This document shows positions 15,757 to 24,122 of a stretch of 64,000 nt of DNA, one piece after another. Below the pieces are notes generated by a model that did no database searches, was not told where the DNA came from, and saw only the letters and a list, made by a program, of their open reading frames with translations. The position numbers and the translations under genes were made by a program. The DNA lies in NCBI RefSeq assembly GCF_007904085.1, contig NZ_CP042326.1:2604001-2668000 (forward strand), given 5' to 3'. The stretch comes from Euhalothece natronophila Z-M001 (lineage in GTDB: Bacteria > Cyanobacteriota > Cyanobacteriia > Cyanobacteriales > Rubidibacteraceae). Each line of letters begins with the position of its first letter. The stretch's first letter is position 1.

Positions 15757-15838
15757 TGGAAGGAGGGGGAAAGCGCGTTTGCGAAGCATAGGCGGAGCCT
15801 AATCGGTGTTTAGGGTGAGGGAGGGAGTAGCGCGATCG
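15757..15838. repeat. HIP1-cored repeat array 7 with an inverted hairpin insertion
   Basis: Two units. The first reads AAAGCGCG, then TTTGCGAAGC, ATAGGCGGAGCCTAA, then TCGGTG: the TAGGC-type insertion in reverse orientation compared with arrays 3-6. The second is a plain AGTAGCGCGATCGAG core. Confidence 0.7.
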
Positions 15839-15926
15839 AGAATAACGTCAAAAGATTAAGTGAGCTGTTGCAAATTGGTAAATCCTTGTACAATAACAAA
15901 GAATTGATTTTCGGTATATACTAGAA

Positions 15927-16202
15927 ATGAAGTTTGAATGGGATGAGAACAAAGCGAAATCCAATGTTGTTAAGCATGGTATTACCTTCTTAGAAGCAGT
16001 AACAATTTTTGCTGATCCTTATCTGTTATTTACCGAAGACTCTCAGCACTCTCAAAAAGAAGAAAGAGAATGGGCAATTGGAGAAACAGAGAACGGTTCA
16101 CTAATTGTTGTTGTATTTACAATTCGTGATGAAAAAATTAGGATTATAAGTGCAAGGAAAGCAAGTAGAACTGAGCGAAAGCAATATGAACAAGGAATCT
16201 GA
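15927..16202 (+). CDS. brnT: BrnT-family ribonuclease toxin
   Basis: A 91-residue protein with the standard BrnT sequence: MKFEWDENKAKSNVVKHGITF, EAVTIFADPYLLFTED, REWAIGETENGSLIVVVFTIRDEKIRIISARKAS. BrnT is a RelE-like ribonuclease of type II toxin-antitoxin systems. It overlaps the following BrnA-like gene by 17 bases, the usual toxin-first order of this family. Length is typical. Confidence 0.9.
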   Translation: MKFEWDENKAKSNVVKHGITFLEAVTIFADPYLLFTEDSQHSQKEEREWAIGETENGSLIVVVFTIRDEKIRIISARKASRTERKQYEQGI

Positions 16203-16455
16203 ATTCCCCTTTGAAAGAGCAAGACGAGTTACTTCACAAGAACACGAACAATTTAAAGAAGCAATTTCATCTCAATTTGGAATTAACTTAAAAAATAGAG
16301 GACGACCCCCTAAAAATCAAGAAGAAAAATATGAGCCAATTTCGATTAGAATCCACCCGAAAGTGCTGGCTTGGGCAAAAGAAGAAGCAAGCAGGAGAGG
16401 AATTGGTTATCAAACGATTATTAATGAAATTCTGCTAAAGCAAATTCGTGAATAG
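16186..16455 (+). CDS. brnA: BrnA-family antitoxin
   Basis: An 89-residue protein ending in a ribbon-helix-helix-like module: EPISIRIHPKVLAWAKEEASRRGIGYQTIINEILLKQI. An upstream linker follows RARRVTSQEHEQFKEAIS. BrnA neutralises BrnT and represses the operon by DNA binding. Start set at ATG 16186 inside the end of brnT; an earlier ATG at 16150 would add 12 residues but has no better ribosome binding site and would enlarge the overlap. Confidence 0.85.
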   Translation: MNKESEFPFERARRVTSQEHEQFKEAISSQFGINLKNRGRPPKNQEEKYEPISIRIHPKVLAWAKEEASRRGIGYQTIINEILLKQIRE

Positions 16456-16479
16456 TTTTAAAGCTTATCCTTAGCCACT

Positions 16480-16585
16480 TGCGATCGGGGTTTGGATGAA
16501 GGGGAAAGCGCGATCGGTTTTGGAGATGGGGAAGTAGCGCGATTAGGCTACCGCCTATGCTACGCCAACGGGTTTTGGGATGAGT
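16480..16585. repeat. HIP1-cored repeat array 8
   Basis: Three units: TTGCGATCGGGG, AAAGCGCGATCGG and AGTAGCGCGAT with the TAGGC-TACC-GCCTA insertion. It lies between BrnTA and the convergent YgiT/DUF4258 module. Confidence 0.7.
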
Positions 16586-16599
16586 ACAATGAGCAAAAG

Positions 16600-16824
16600 T
16601 TAGGCTGCAAATTGTCGAACTTCTAACTGTGTTCCGTGCGCGATCGCGTTTTCTGCCTGTTCTAACAATAAATCAGTTGTCTGCTCACTTAAGTAATACT
16701 CACCACAATTTTCACAGACTTCAGCAGGGACATTTTTAAAAATTAAAATAACTCCCTCCCTTTCTAAAGGAACTGTCACTTTACCCTGCTTAATTTCTCC
16801 TTGCTGGCAAATTGAACATTTCAT
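16600..16824 (-). CDS. YgiT-type zinc finger protein (putative antitoxin)
   Basis: A 74-residue protein with two CxxC pairs (CSICQQGEI and CENCGEYYL) separated by a strand region, VPLEREGVILIFKNVPAEV. This is the zinc-binding N-terminal module of MqsA/YgiT antitoxins, without the DNA-binding C-terminal domain. Its ATG overlaps the stop of the DUF4258 gene by four bases (16821-16824), so the two are translationally coupled. Confidence 0.85.
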   Translation of the reverse strand: MKCSICQQGEIKQGKVTVPLEREGVILIFKNVPAEVCENCGEYYLSEQTTDLLLEQAENAIAHGTQLEVRQFAA

Positions 16825-17108
16825 GTTTTCTTTCTCCTCTTATAATCTAATTCCCAGAGTTCAGAATTGGGTTGATAAGTTGTAATAATGTAAGCTCTTC
16901 TTGTTTTAAAGTCGAAGCCCACCACCACATGAATGGGATGATCAGAAACGAAACCTAAAAATAAGTAACTTGGATAAGGAGAGTCATCAAGATATGCTCT
17001 AATTACTTCCCCTGCTGAAAGAACTGTTTTTACTTCAGCTTTGCTAATTTTCCGAGAAAACATTTGCTTAATCGCATGGCTAGAAAAAATTAACTGCTCA
17101 TATTCCAT
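16821..17108 (-). CDS. DUF4258 protein (putative toxin)
   Basis: A 95-residue protein: LIFSSHAIKQMFSRKISKAEVKTVLSAGEVI, then PYPSYLFLGFVSDHPIHVVVGFDFKTRRAYIITTYQPN. This is the DUF4258 pattern, with the N-terminal S-x-H-A...R motif. Members paired with YgiT-type zinc fingers are proposed toxins. It is an intact example, in contrast to the nonsense-mutated DUF4258 gene at 6.5 kb. Confidence 0.8.
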   Translation of the reverse strand: MEYEQLIFSSHAIKQMFSRKISKAEVKTVLSAGEVIRAYLDDSPYPSYLFLGFVSDHPIHVVVGFDFKTRRAYIITTYQPNSELWELDYKRRKKT

Positions 17109-17170
17109 GCTGTCTTAATATCTTCTTGTTTCCCTCACCCTTATTGTCGTTAATTATTTTAGCAGAAGGG

Positions 17171-17355
17171 CTGAGAATCCTACGACTACAACTCGCGCGT
17201 TCCTTTGCGCCGTACGACGGCGCAGGGTCACTCGTCAATTTTAATTTAGTCGGTAGACGGGGCGTATAAACCTCCGACCCAACTTGAATCGAATTCAAGT
17301 TGGAATGCACCTAGTGCATTCCGCACATCTGGGGAGACCCCAGATAACAGCCCCT
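17171..17355 (-). repeat. Orphan tnpB-element right end, copy A
   Basis: On the minus strand it reads GGGGCTGTTATCTGG, GGAATGCAC-TAGGTGCATTCC (hairpin), ACTTGAATTC...AAGTTGGGTC, GGAGGTTTATACGCCCCGTC, and ends TCGTAGGATTCTCAG. The same blocks occur at 28433-28612 and partly at 31750-31871, and after the tnpB at 26.99 kb. It has no gene of its own. It is best explained as a solo right end, or a MITE/PATE-like derivative of that element. Confidence 0.65.
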
Positions 17356-17367
17356 CATGAATAGCAA

Positions 17368-17976
17368 TTAGCTTACACCAACCGCAGTCCGTTCACTGTG
17401 TTCTACTTTCGTGCCTAGTACCTCTAAAAACTTTTTCAGCCACTGGGGATGCGCTGGCCAAGCGGGTGCAGTGACTAAGTTACCATCCACCATTGCTTCT
17501 TCCACAGGAATAGAAACATATTCTCCCCCTGCTTGCTTAACATCTGGACCACAAGCGGGATAAGCGGTGCAACGTTTTCCTTGCAGTACCCCAGCAGCAG
17601 TTAGCACTAATAGCCCATGGCATAGAGTAGCAATGGGTTTATTCGCTTGGTCAAAGTGACGAGTGATTTCTAAAACACGCTCATTTAGACGGATATATTC
17701 TGGGGCACGCCCTCCAGGAATAACTAACGCATCGTAATCGTTAGGATTAATGTCATCAAAGTTGGCATTAAGGGTAAAATGGTGACCTGGTTTTTCAGTA
17801 TAGGTTTGATCTCCTTCAAAATCGTGAACTGCCGTTTTCACATTCTCTTCTGCTTTTTTATCGGGGCAAACCGCATGAACCGTATGACCAACAGTTTGTA
17901 GAGTTTGGAAAGGCACCATCACTTCGTAATCTTCGACAAAGTCACCCACTAGCATTAAGATTTTTTTGCCTTCCAT
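17368..17976 (-). CDS. DJ-1/PfpI family protein (class I glutamine amidotransferase-like)
   Basis: A 202-residue protein with the DJ-1/PfpI fold: [23 protein letters not shown] at the N-terminus, [18 protein letters not shown], and a nucleophile elbow [15 protein letters not shown] with cysteine at residue 119 and histidine at 120. Members act as proteases, chaperones or glyoxalase/deglycase-like enzymes. The exact role is not readable. It sits 55 bp downstream of guaA on the same strand and could be cotranscribed. Confidence 0.85.
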   Translation of the reverse strand: MEGKKILMLVGDFVEDYEVMVPFQTLQTVGHTVHAVCPDKKAEENVKTAVHDFEGDQTYTEKPGHHFTLNANFDDINPNDYDALVIPGGRAPEYIRLNERVLEITRHFDQANKPIATLCHGLLVLTAAGVLQGKRCTAYPACGPDVKQAGGEYVSIPVEEAMVDGNLVTAPAWPAHPQWLKKFLEVLGTKVEHSERTAVGVS

Positions 17977-18030
17977 AGCACTATGGCTCCTATTTAACTC
18001 TATTTTTCATCATTTTGCCACAAACTTAAA

Positions 18031-19656
18031 CTATTCCCACTCAATCGTACCGGGGGGCTTAGAAGTGACATCATAAACCACACGATTCACCCCTTTTACC
18101 TCATTCACAATGCGATTAGAAATACTTTCTAATAAGTCATAAGGAACTCGTGACCAATCGGCAGTCATGCCATCTTCACTGGAAATTAACCGTAAAACCA
18201 CAGGATGGGCATAAGTTCGTTTATCTCCCATCACCCCAACACTGCGAATGGGAAGTAGAACCGCAAAGGCTTGCCAGAAATCTTGATAGCATTTTTGCTT
18301 TTTAATTTCATCTCGCACCACAAAGTCTGCATCACGAAGAATATTTAATCGTTCAGCAGTGACCTCCCCAATAATGCGAATCGCTAATCCCGGACCTGGG
18401 AAGGGATGCCGTTGGATAATTTCTTCTGGTAAGCCCAGAGAACGTCCTACTTTACGAACTTCATCCTTAAACAGTTTTCGTAGGGGTTCTACTAGCTTAA
18501 AGCGTAAGTCTTCTGGTAAACCGCCTACATTGTGATGACTTTTAATTTTAACGGCAACTCGTTCTCCAGTTTTAGGGTCAATATTAGTATCAGCGGACTC
18601 AATGACATCTGGATAGAGGGTTCCTTGGGCAAGATAGTCAAATGGCCCCAATTCACGAGATTTTTCTTCAAAAACTTGAATAAATTCGCCTCCGATACGG
18701 CGACGCTTTTCTTCAGGATCACTTACTCCTTCTAATTGGGCTAAAAACCGATCGCGCGCATTCACATATTCAACAGGGATATGAAAACGATCCTTAAAAA
18801 TTTCAATCAGGCGTTCTGGTTCCCCTTTCCGCATGAAACCTTGATCAATAAACATACAAACTAATTGATCCCCAATGGCTTTATGCAGGAGAAAAGCAAG
18901 GGTGGAAGAATCGACCCCACCAGAGAGAGCCAGTAAAACCCGTTTATCTCCTACTCGTCCTCTCACTTCTCGGACTGCTTCTTCTACAAAGGCTTCTGGA
19001 GTCCAACTGGGTTCACATTGACAAACTTTATAGACAAAGTTTCGGATCAAAACTGCTCCGCCAACGGAATGGACAACTTCTGGGTGAAATTGCACCCCGT
19101 ACTGTTTTTTCTCAGGATTCGCGATCGCGGCACAGGGGGTATTATCCGTATGGGCTAAAATTTCAAATCCCTCTGGAAGTTCCAAACAAGAGTCACCATG
19201 ACTCATCCACATCGTTGCCCCATCTTCTACCCCCGGAAATAAAATCTCTTCGTTATCAATATGGAGAGATGCTTTTCCATATTCGGCTCTTTCAGCACGT
19301 TTGACAGTTCCTCCCAGTTGTTGAACCATCACCTGCATCCCATAGCAAACCCCAATTACAGGAATGCCTAATTCCCAGATTTTGGGATCAATCGTGGGTG
19401 CGCCTTCATCATAAACGGAACTCGGGCCCCCAGAGAGAATAATGCCATGGGGGTTTAGGTGTTGCAGTTGTTCGGCAGTGGTGCGATAAGGAAGAACTTC
19501 CGAATAAACTTGTGTCTCGCGGATACGACGAGCGATTAATTCTGAATATTGCGAGCCAAAATCCAGGATCGCGATCATTTGGCGGTTGATGCTGCCTGTA
19601 ATTTCGGCTTGTTCAATGGCTGCGCTTTTTGGAGAAGAGTCAGTTGAGGTAGTCAC
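18031..19656 (-). CDS. guaA: GMP synthase (glutamine-hydrolysing)
   Basis: A 541-residue enzyme converting XMP, ATP and glutamine to GMP in the cytoplasm. The N-terminal amidotransferase domain has [11 protein letters not shown], nucleophile GVCYGM (cysteine 104) and VQFHPEV. The ATP-pyrophosphatase domain has the PP-loop [15 protein letters not shown]. The C-terminal dimerisation part has [26 protein letters not shown] and the invariant terminal KPPGTIEWE. The first 26 residues are a non-conserved extension; [15 protein letters not shown] at residue 27 is the conserved start, so a shorter start is possible. Confidence 0.97.
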   Translation of the reverse strand: MTTSTDSSPKSAAIEQAEITGSINRQMIAILDFGSQYSELIARRIRETQVYSEVLPYRTTAEQLQHLNPHGIILSGGPSSVYDEGAPTIDPKIWELGIPVIGVCYGMQVMVQQLGGTVKRAERAEYGKASLHIDNEEILFPGVEDGATMWMSHGDSCLELPEGFEILAHTDNTPCAAIANPEKKQYGVQFHPEVVHSVGGAVLIRNFVYKVCQCEPSWTPEAFVEEAVREVRGRVGDKRVLLALSGGVDSSTLAFLLHKAIGDQLVCMFIDQGFMRKGEPERLIEIFKDRFHIPVEYVNARDRFLAQLEGVSDPEEKRRRIGGEFIQVFEEKSRELGPFDYLAQGTLYPDVIESADTNIDPKTGERVAVKIKSHHNVGGLPEDLRFKLVEPLRKLFKDEVRKVGRSLGLPEEIIQRHPFPGPGLAIRIIGEVTAERLNILRDADFVVRDEIKKQKCYQDFWQAFAVLLPIRSVGVMGDKRTYAHPVVLRLISSEDGMTADWSRVPYDLLESISNRIVNEVKGVNRVVYDVTSKPPGTIEWE

Positions 19657-19863
19657 GGTAATTGCAGAAACGTCTTAGAAGTTATGCCGATGAGAGGAGG
19701 TAGTGAAGGTTAAGTAACTATAGCTTGCACAACAAGAGCCACTACTATAATTACCTAATTATCACCACCAGTAAAAGGGTATTCCTACATTGTAACAAGA
19801 AACACCTCGTAATAATTCTTAAAACTTTCCTAAACTTAACAAATTAGAGCAGACTGAGACAAC

Positions 19864-19915
19864 TCATCCGTACTCCCAAACTGAATTTAGGAGCCTGCGG
19901 ATGACCGTTGCTCAA
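19864..19915. repeat. 52-bp palindromic repeat, copy 1
   Basis: TCATCCGTACTCCCAAACTG...TTTAGGAGCCTGCGGATGACCGTTGCTCAA. The outer arms CATCCG/CGGATG and the inner arms can fold into a stem-loop. Copy 2 at 38171-38222 is nearly identical. Here it lies just past the stop codon of the minus-strand M16 gene, where it may act as a 3'-end structure. Confidence 0.75.
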
Positions 19916-19931
19916 CTACTGCAAGTGTTGT

Positions 19932-21377
19932 TTAATTGATTGACTTGTGAGTTACCGGCTGTCCTAACTCTTCTAGAGAGGGATCAATTCCATCAGGATT
20001 TCCGACAATTAAAGTCGTCATTTCCTCTGGTTTTAAGTAAGTTTGAGCCACTCGTTGCACATCTTCTTTGCTGGTTTCTCTGATGCCTTCTTGAAGTTGG
20101 AAAATAAAGTCATCAGGATAGTCATAGTAGTTATAGCGCATTAGCCGAGAGAGGGTTTGCTCGTTACTCTCAAAGTTAAAGATAAAGGAATTGAGAATAG
20201 ACTCTTTGGCATACGCTAACTGATCCTCAGATAGGAGATCCTCTTGAACTTTGGTAATTTCATTTTGGATGGATTGAATAAAGGGAACGGTGGTTTCAGA
20301 ACTGGTTTGCCCCCCTGCAACAAAATAACCTGGGTAGTCGTAATTCGCTCGCCAAACGCCATAAACAGAATAAGCTAATCCTTGGCGCGATCGGACTTCA
20401 TTATATAACGTGCCACCAAAGCCATTTAATGCACCATTTATGACTCTGAGAGTGGGATAGTCGGGGTTATCTAAAGTGCCAGCCAAATGTCCCATTTCCA
20501 CATAAGATTGGCTTAATTGCGGTTTTTCTACCAGATGAACGCCGCCAGTGGTTGCTTGTTCTACGTCTGCAAGTTCATAGTTAGGGGTGGGAGTCGTAAC
20601 TTCCCAATTACCAAAGGCTTCTTGAGCGCGATCGCGCATTTCCTCACTGTCAAAATCTCCCACAATCCCTAAAATCATCTCTTCTGGGCGAAAATAGCTT
20701 TCATAAAAGGCGATCACATCTTCACGGGAAATATTATCTAAGGTTTCATACTCCTCTGTGCGAGCATAGGGACTGTCTTCCCCATAAACTAATTTTTTAA
20801 ATTCTCGATCTGCAACATCTCCGGGATCATCATCTCGTCGGGAAATTCTCCCTTCTGCTTGTTGTTTGGCTAAAGCAAATTGTTGCTCATCAAAAGCAGG
20901 GCTTTTAATTACCTCAGCAAATAAATCAAAGACTTGGTCTAAATCTCCCGTTAAACAATCAAATTCTGCACTTCCTGAAGTGGTATTAATGGAAGTTTCA
21001 ATAGAAGCTGCCCGTTGCTCTAATATTTGATTTAACTCATTAGGAGAATAATTTTCTGTACCACCCTGACGCATTAAACTCCCAGTGAGTGAAGCTAGTC
21101 CCACTTTATCGGCTGGTTCTAAGCGCGATCCAGTCCGAAAAATCGCTGTTCCTGTTACGAGGGGAAAGTCATGATCTTCAATTAAATAAAGGGTTAAACC
21201 ATTATCTAGTTGAGTGGTCGTATAATCAGGTAATCTTATCTCTGGTGGCGGTGAAAATTCTAAGTCTGTGTAGTGTTTTGGCTCTTTTGAGGCAGCATTA
21301 GCAAACAAATCACTATTGCAAATAATGACAAATAGTGAGACAAAAATTGCTATCATTAACCATTTTAATTGTTTCAT
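19932..21377 (-). CDS. M16 peptidase-like protein, lacking the zinc motif (inactive partner)
   Basis: About 481 residues with an N-terminal signal or membrane segment (WLMIAIFVSLFVIICNSDLFANA). An M16 fold follows: YTTTQLDNGLTLYLIEDHDFPLV, later YNEVRSRQGLAYSVYGVW. The region that should read HxxEH is KVGLASLTGSLMRQGG, so zinc cannot bind and this is the non-catalytic half of a two-protein M16 pair. Start chosen at ATG 21377 because GAAGGA lies just upstream; ATG 21392 is an alternative. It follows the active gene with almost no gap, indicating an operon. Confidence 0.85.
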   Translation of the reverse strand: MKQLKWLMIAIFVSLFVIICNSDLFANAASKEPKHYTDLEFSPPPEIRLPDYTTTQLDNGLTLYLIEDHDFPLVTGTAIFRTGSRLEPADKVGLASLTGSLMRQGGTENYSPNELNQILEQRAASIETSINTTSGSAEFDCLTGDLDQVFDLFAEVIKSPAFDEQQFALAKQQAEGRISRRDDDPGDVADREFKKLVYGEDSPYARTEEYETLDNISREDVIAFYESYFRPEEMILGIVGDFDSEEMRDRAQEAFGNWEVTTPTPNYELADVEQATTGGVHLVEKPQLSQSYVEMGHLAGTLDNPDYPTLRVINGALNGFGGTLYNEVRSRQGLAYSVYGVWRANYDYPGYFVAGGQTSSETTVPFIQSIQNEITKVQEDLLSEDQLAYAKESILNSFIFNFESNEQTLSRLMRYNYYDYPDDFIFQLQEGIRETSKEDVQRVAQTYLKPEEMTTLIVGNPDGIDPSLEELGQPVTHKSIN

Positions 21378-21393
21378 TTTTTCCTTCGTCATA

Positions 21394-22950
21394 TTAGTTA
21401 TTTTCTGATAAAATCCGTCCAATGGTGCGATTATTTTCGGTAAACGTATCTTCAGCAACTCGCTGGATATCTTCAACGGTAACGTTAGCAATGGCTTCTA
21501 ATTCAGCAAAAAGATTTTCCCAATCTCCTGTTTTCCCTTCATATTCTGCTAGCTGTCTTGCCATTCCTTGATTAGAATCTAAATCGCGTAATAAATTTGC
21601 CTGTAATTGTGTTTTCACGCGCTCCAATTCTTCTTCTGAAACCAATTCAGTTTTTAATTTTTCAATTTCAACTGTTAATGCTTCAGACACTTCCTCTAAG
21701 CTCGTATTAGGGGCAGTTAAGGCATAAAATAAGACTAAATTAGGAAACTTATTACCTGGAAAACTGCTTAAACCCTGAGCCGAAAGAGCGACCTGTTTTT
21801 CTTCAACTAAAGACTGATACAATCGGGAAGTTCGACCTGCACTTAAAAGGCGACCAATTACTTCATAAACCACATGATCCTCATGATCAATGGCAGGGCG
21901 GTGATATCCTTCAAAATACCAAGGTTGCGAAGGTAGCGTAACATCAACTTCCCGTACTTCTGTTTGCGGCGGCTCTTCAGTGGTTACTTCTGGAGGAGAT
22001 GGGCGACTGGGAAAGCGACCAAAATAAACATCTGCTAATTCTTTTACTTCTTCAGGATCAACATCACCTACGATCGCGATCGTTAATTTTTGCGGAACAT
22101 AGTAAAGATCAAAAAAATCTTGAATATCTTGACGGGTGGTACTGCGGATATCTTCTTCGTAACCAATCACTGGATGTTGATAAGGGTGAGTGGTAAAGGC
22201 TGTACCTAAAAAATTCTCTACCATTTTACCAACAGGAGAATTATCAGTTCGTACTCGTCTTTCTTCTAAAACTACTTGTTGTTCACTAAAAAAGTCTCTA
22301 AAAACAGGGTCTAAAAATCGTTCTGACTCCAAAGACATCCAGAGTTCTAACTTATTCGCTGGAAACCGAGAAAAATAAACCGTATAATCCGCAGCAGTGG
22401 CAGCATTTAAGCCCACTCCTCCTTCTCGTTGAACAATTTGACCAAATTCATTGGGCTTGACATATTGTTCTGCTTCAGCTTTTAATTCTTCGAGTGAGGC
22501 TTCTAACTCAGCAATTTTTTCTTCATCCCCCTCATTTTGAGCTGTTTGCAATTGCTGATGAACCTGATCTAACTCTTGGAGAACCTCTTGTTCTTCCTCA
22601 TAATTGGTCGTTCCGATTTTACTAGTTCCTTTGAAGGCTAAATGTTCTAGAAAATGGGCAACTCCCGTTTTGGTGTTTTCCTCATTAGCACTTCCCACAT
22701 CAACATAAGTGACAAAGGAAATAACTGGGGCTTCTGAGTCTGGAAGAATTACAAATGTCATGCCATTATCTAGTTCATATTCCGTTACGCGATCTTTGAC
22801 TCGTTCTAAATAAGGCTGAATATCTGTAGGATTACCCACAGCTTGCGCTGGATTAAGTCCCCATCCTTGCCAAGTGATTAAAATAGACAGTAGGGTTGCA
22901 ATTATTCGTTTCACAATTGTTTTGTTACCTCCGAAGGGATTGATGAACAT
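21394..22950 (-). CDS. M16 zinc metallopeptidase (active partner, exported)
   Basis: 518 residues with a signal peptide (IIATLLSILITWQGWGLNPAQA). An insulinase/processing-peptidase fold follows, with the inverted zinc motif HFLEH at residues 99-103 in TGVAHFLEHLAFKGT. A charged coiled coil of about 50 residues is inserted soon after (LQELDQVHQQLQTAQNEGDEEKIAELEASLEELKAEAE). The partner gene lacking the zinc motif follows directly, so a periplasmic or outer-membrane heterodimer that degrades peptides is expected, as in other bacterial active/inactive M16 pairs. The substrate is unknown. Confidence 0.9.
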   Translation of the reverse strand: MFINPFGGNKTIVKRIIATLLSILITWQGWGLNPAQAVGNPTDIQPYLERVKDRVTEYELDNGMTFVILPDSEAPVISFVTYVDVGSANEENTKTGVAHFLEHLAFKGTSKIGTTNYEEEQEVLQELDQVHQQLQTAQNEGDEEKIAELEASLEELKAEAEQYVKPNEFGQIVQREGGVGLNAATAADYTVYFSRFPANKLELWMSLESERFLDPVFRDFFSEQQVVLEERRVRTDNSPVGKMVENFLGTAFTTHPYQHPVIGYEEDIRSTTRQDIQDFFDLYYVPQKLTIAIVGDVDPEEVKELADVYFGRFPSRPSPPEVTTEEPPQTEVREVDVTLPSQPWYFEGYHRPAIDHEDHVVYEVIGRLLSAGRTSRLYQSLVEEKQVALSAQGLSSFPGNKFPNLVLFYALTAPNTSLEEVSEALTVEIEKLKTELVSEEELERVKTQLQANLLRDLDSNQGMARQLAEYEGKTGDWENLFAELEAIANVTVEDIQRVAEDTFTENNRTIGRILSENN

Positions 22951-23327
22951 AGCGGTGATTACGAAGCACAGATTAGAGTTGAATTACTAGAAACACTGAC
23001 GAGTTTTCTGTTCGCTCTATCCATGATAAGTCACTAATAATGCTCTGAAAACTATTGTTACACGGTGATTCCTTCATGACAGCTTCCTGATTATGTTGAA
23101 CCTTATACCAGTTAAAGCGCGATCAAAGGAAAAAGAGTTTAATTTAGCCAATTTTGTAGCTTGAGTAATCTGCTGAAATTGACTAAGATTAATGAGATTA
23201 AATAACTAACCGATCAACTAATTGCTAATTAATCTTATTAGTCGTTTATATCGACTTCTGTTAAAGTAGATTCAAACTCTGTAACGTTCTTTATCTCTAT
23301 CAATGAGAAACCATAAATAACCGACTT
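22951..23327. other. Divergent intergenic region, M16 pair / TetR gene
   Basis: 377 bp, A/T-rich, between divergently transcribed genes. It must hold both promoters and probably the operator of the TetR-type regulator, but no clear palindrome or -35/-10 pair can be singled out by eye. No credible coding sequence was seen. Confidence 0.5.
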
Positions 23328-23969
23328 ATGCAAGCGTTCCGTCAGCAAATTGCCCAACTTACTCAATCCCATAGTTCAGAAGAAACTGTGCGCGATCGCG
23401 TCTTAAAAACAGCTCAGCGTCTATTTGCCAACAAAGGCTATGAAGCAACTACCACAAAAGATTTAGCAGCTCAAGCTGGAATTTCCGAGGGGACGCTATT
23501 TCGGCATTTTGAAAATAAAAAAGCGATCCTTGTGGAAGTGGCCACCGAAGGCTGGGTAGAAATTCTCACTGACTTACTCACTGAGTTAAGTGAAATGGGG
23601 AGTTACAAAGCCGTCGCCCAAGTAATGAAACGGCGAATGTTTCGACTCCATGAAAATGGAGAATTATTGCGAGTATGTTTCTTTGAAGCTCAATTTCATC
23701 CTGAATTGAGAGAACGTATTCAATCAGAAGTAATCGCCAAAATGACTGATGTGACAGAAGCCTTTTTTGAAACCGCTATGGAACGAGGCATTTATCGCCG
23801 TATGAATCCTCGTGTTGTTGCCCAAGTCTTTTTGGGAATGTTTACCATTGCTGGCTTTTCTAATGATACGATCATCGAATCTGATGCGCCGCCTCAGGCA
23901 ATGAAAGAAATGGCAGAAGGAATTGCTGATATCTTTCTCAATGGAGTCTTGGCAGAACCTGAATATTAA
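23328..23969 (+). CDS. TetR/AcrR family transcriptional regulator
   Basis: 213 residues. The DNA-binding domain is typical: VRDRVLKTAQRLFANKGYEATTTKDLAAQAGISEGTLFRHFENKKAIL at residues 22-70, including the TetR G-[TL]-[LF]-[FY]-x-H/YF signature. The C-terminal ligand-binding/dimerisation part is all-helical. The gene is divergent from the M16 peptidase operon; regulation of that operon or of itself is an inference from position only. Ligand unknown. Confidence 0.9.
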   Translation: MQAFRQQIAQLTQSHSSEETVRDRVLKTAQRLFANKGYEATTTKDLAAQAGISEGTLFRHFENKKAILVEVATEGWVEILTDLLTELSEMGSYKAVAQVMKRRMFRLHENGELLRVCFFEAQFHPELRERIQSEVIAKMTDVTEAFFETAMERGIYRRMNPRVVAQVFLGMFTIAGFSNDTIIESDAPPQAMKEMAEGIADIFLNGVLAEPEY

Positions 23970-24122
23970 TTACTTTTTCTTCAAAATGTGCTATAAGTAA
24001 TAAAAAAGGATTTAAAGTCAGCTACGGTTCTTTTAGGACTAGGGAGCAAACATCTGGGCAGGGCAAAATTAGAAAATACTCTTTCCAAAGAATAATCAAC
24101 CCAACTTTCCGCTCAAAGCCCC

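Noticed and set aside
17098-17310. Minus-strand frame MHSNLNSIQVGSEVYTPRLP...
   Set aside because: Reads through the orphan tnpB right end copy A; the same peptide pieces appear at the other right-end copies.
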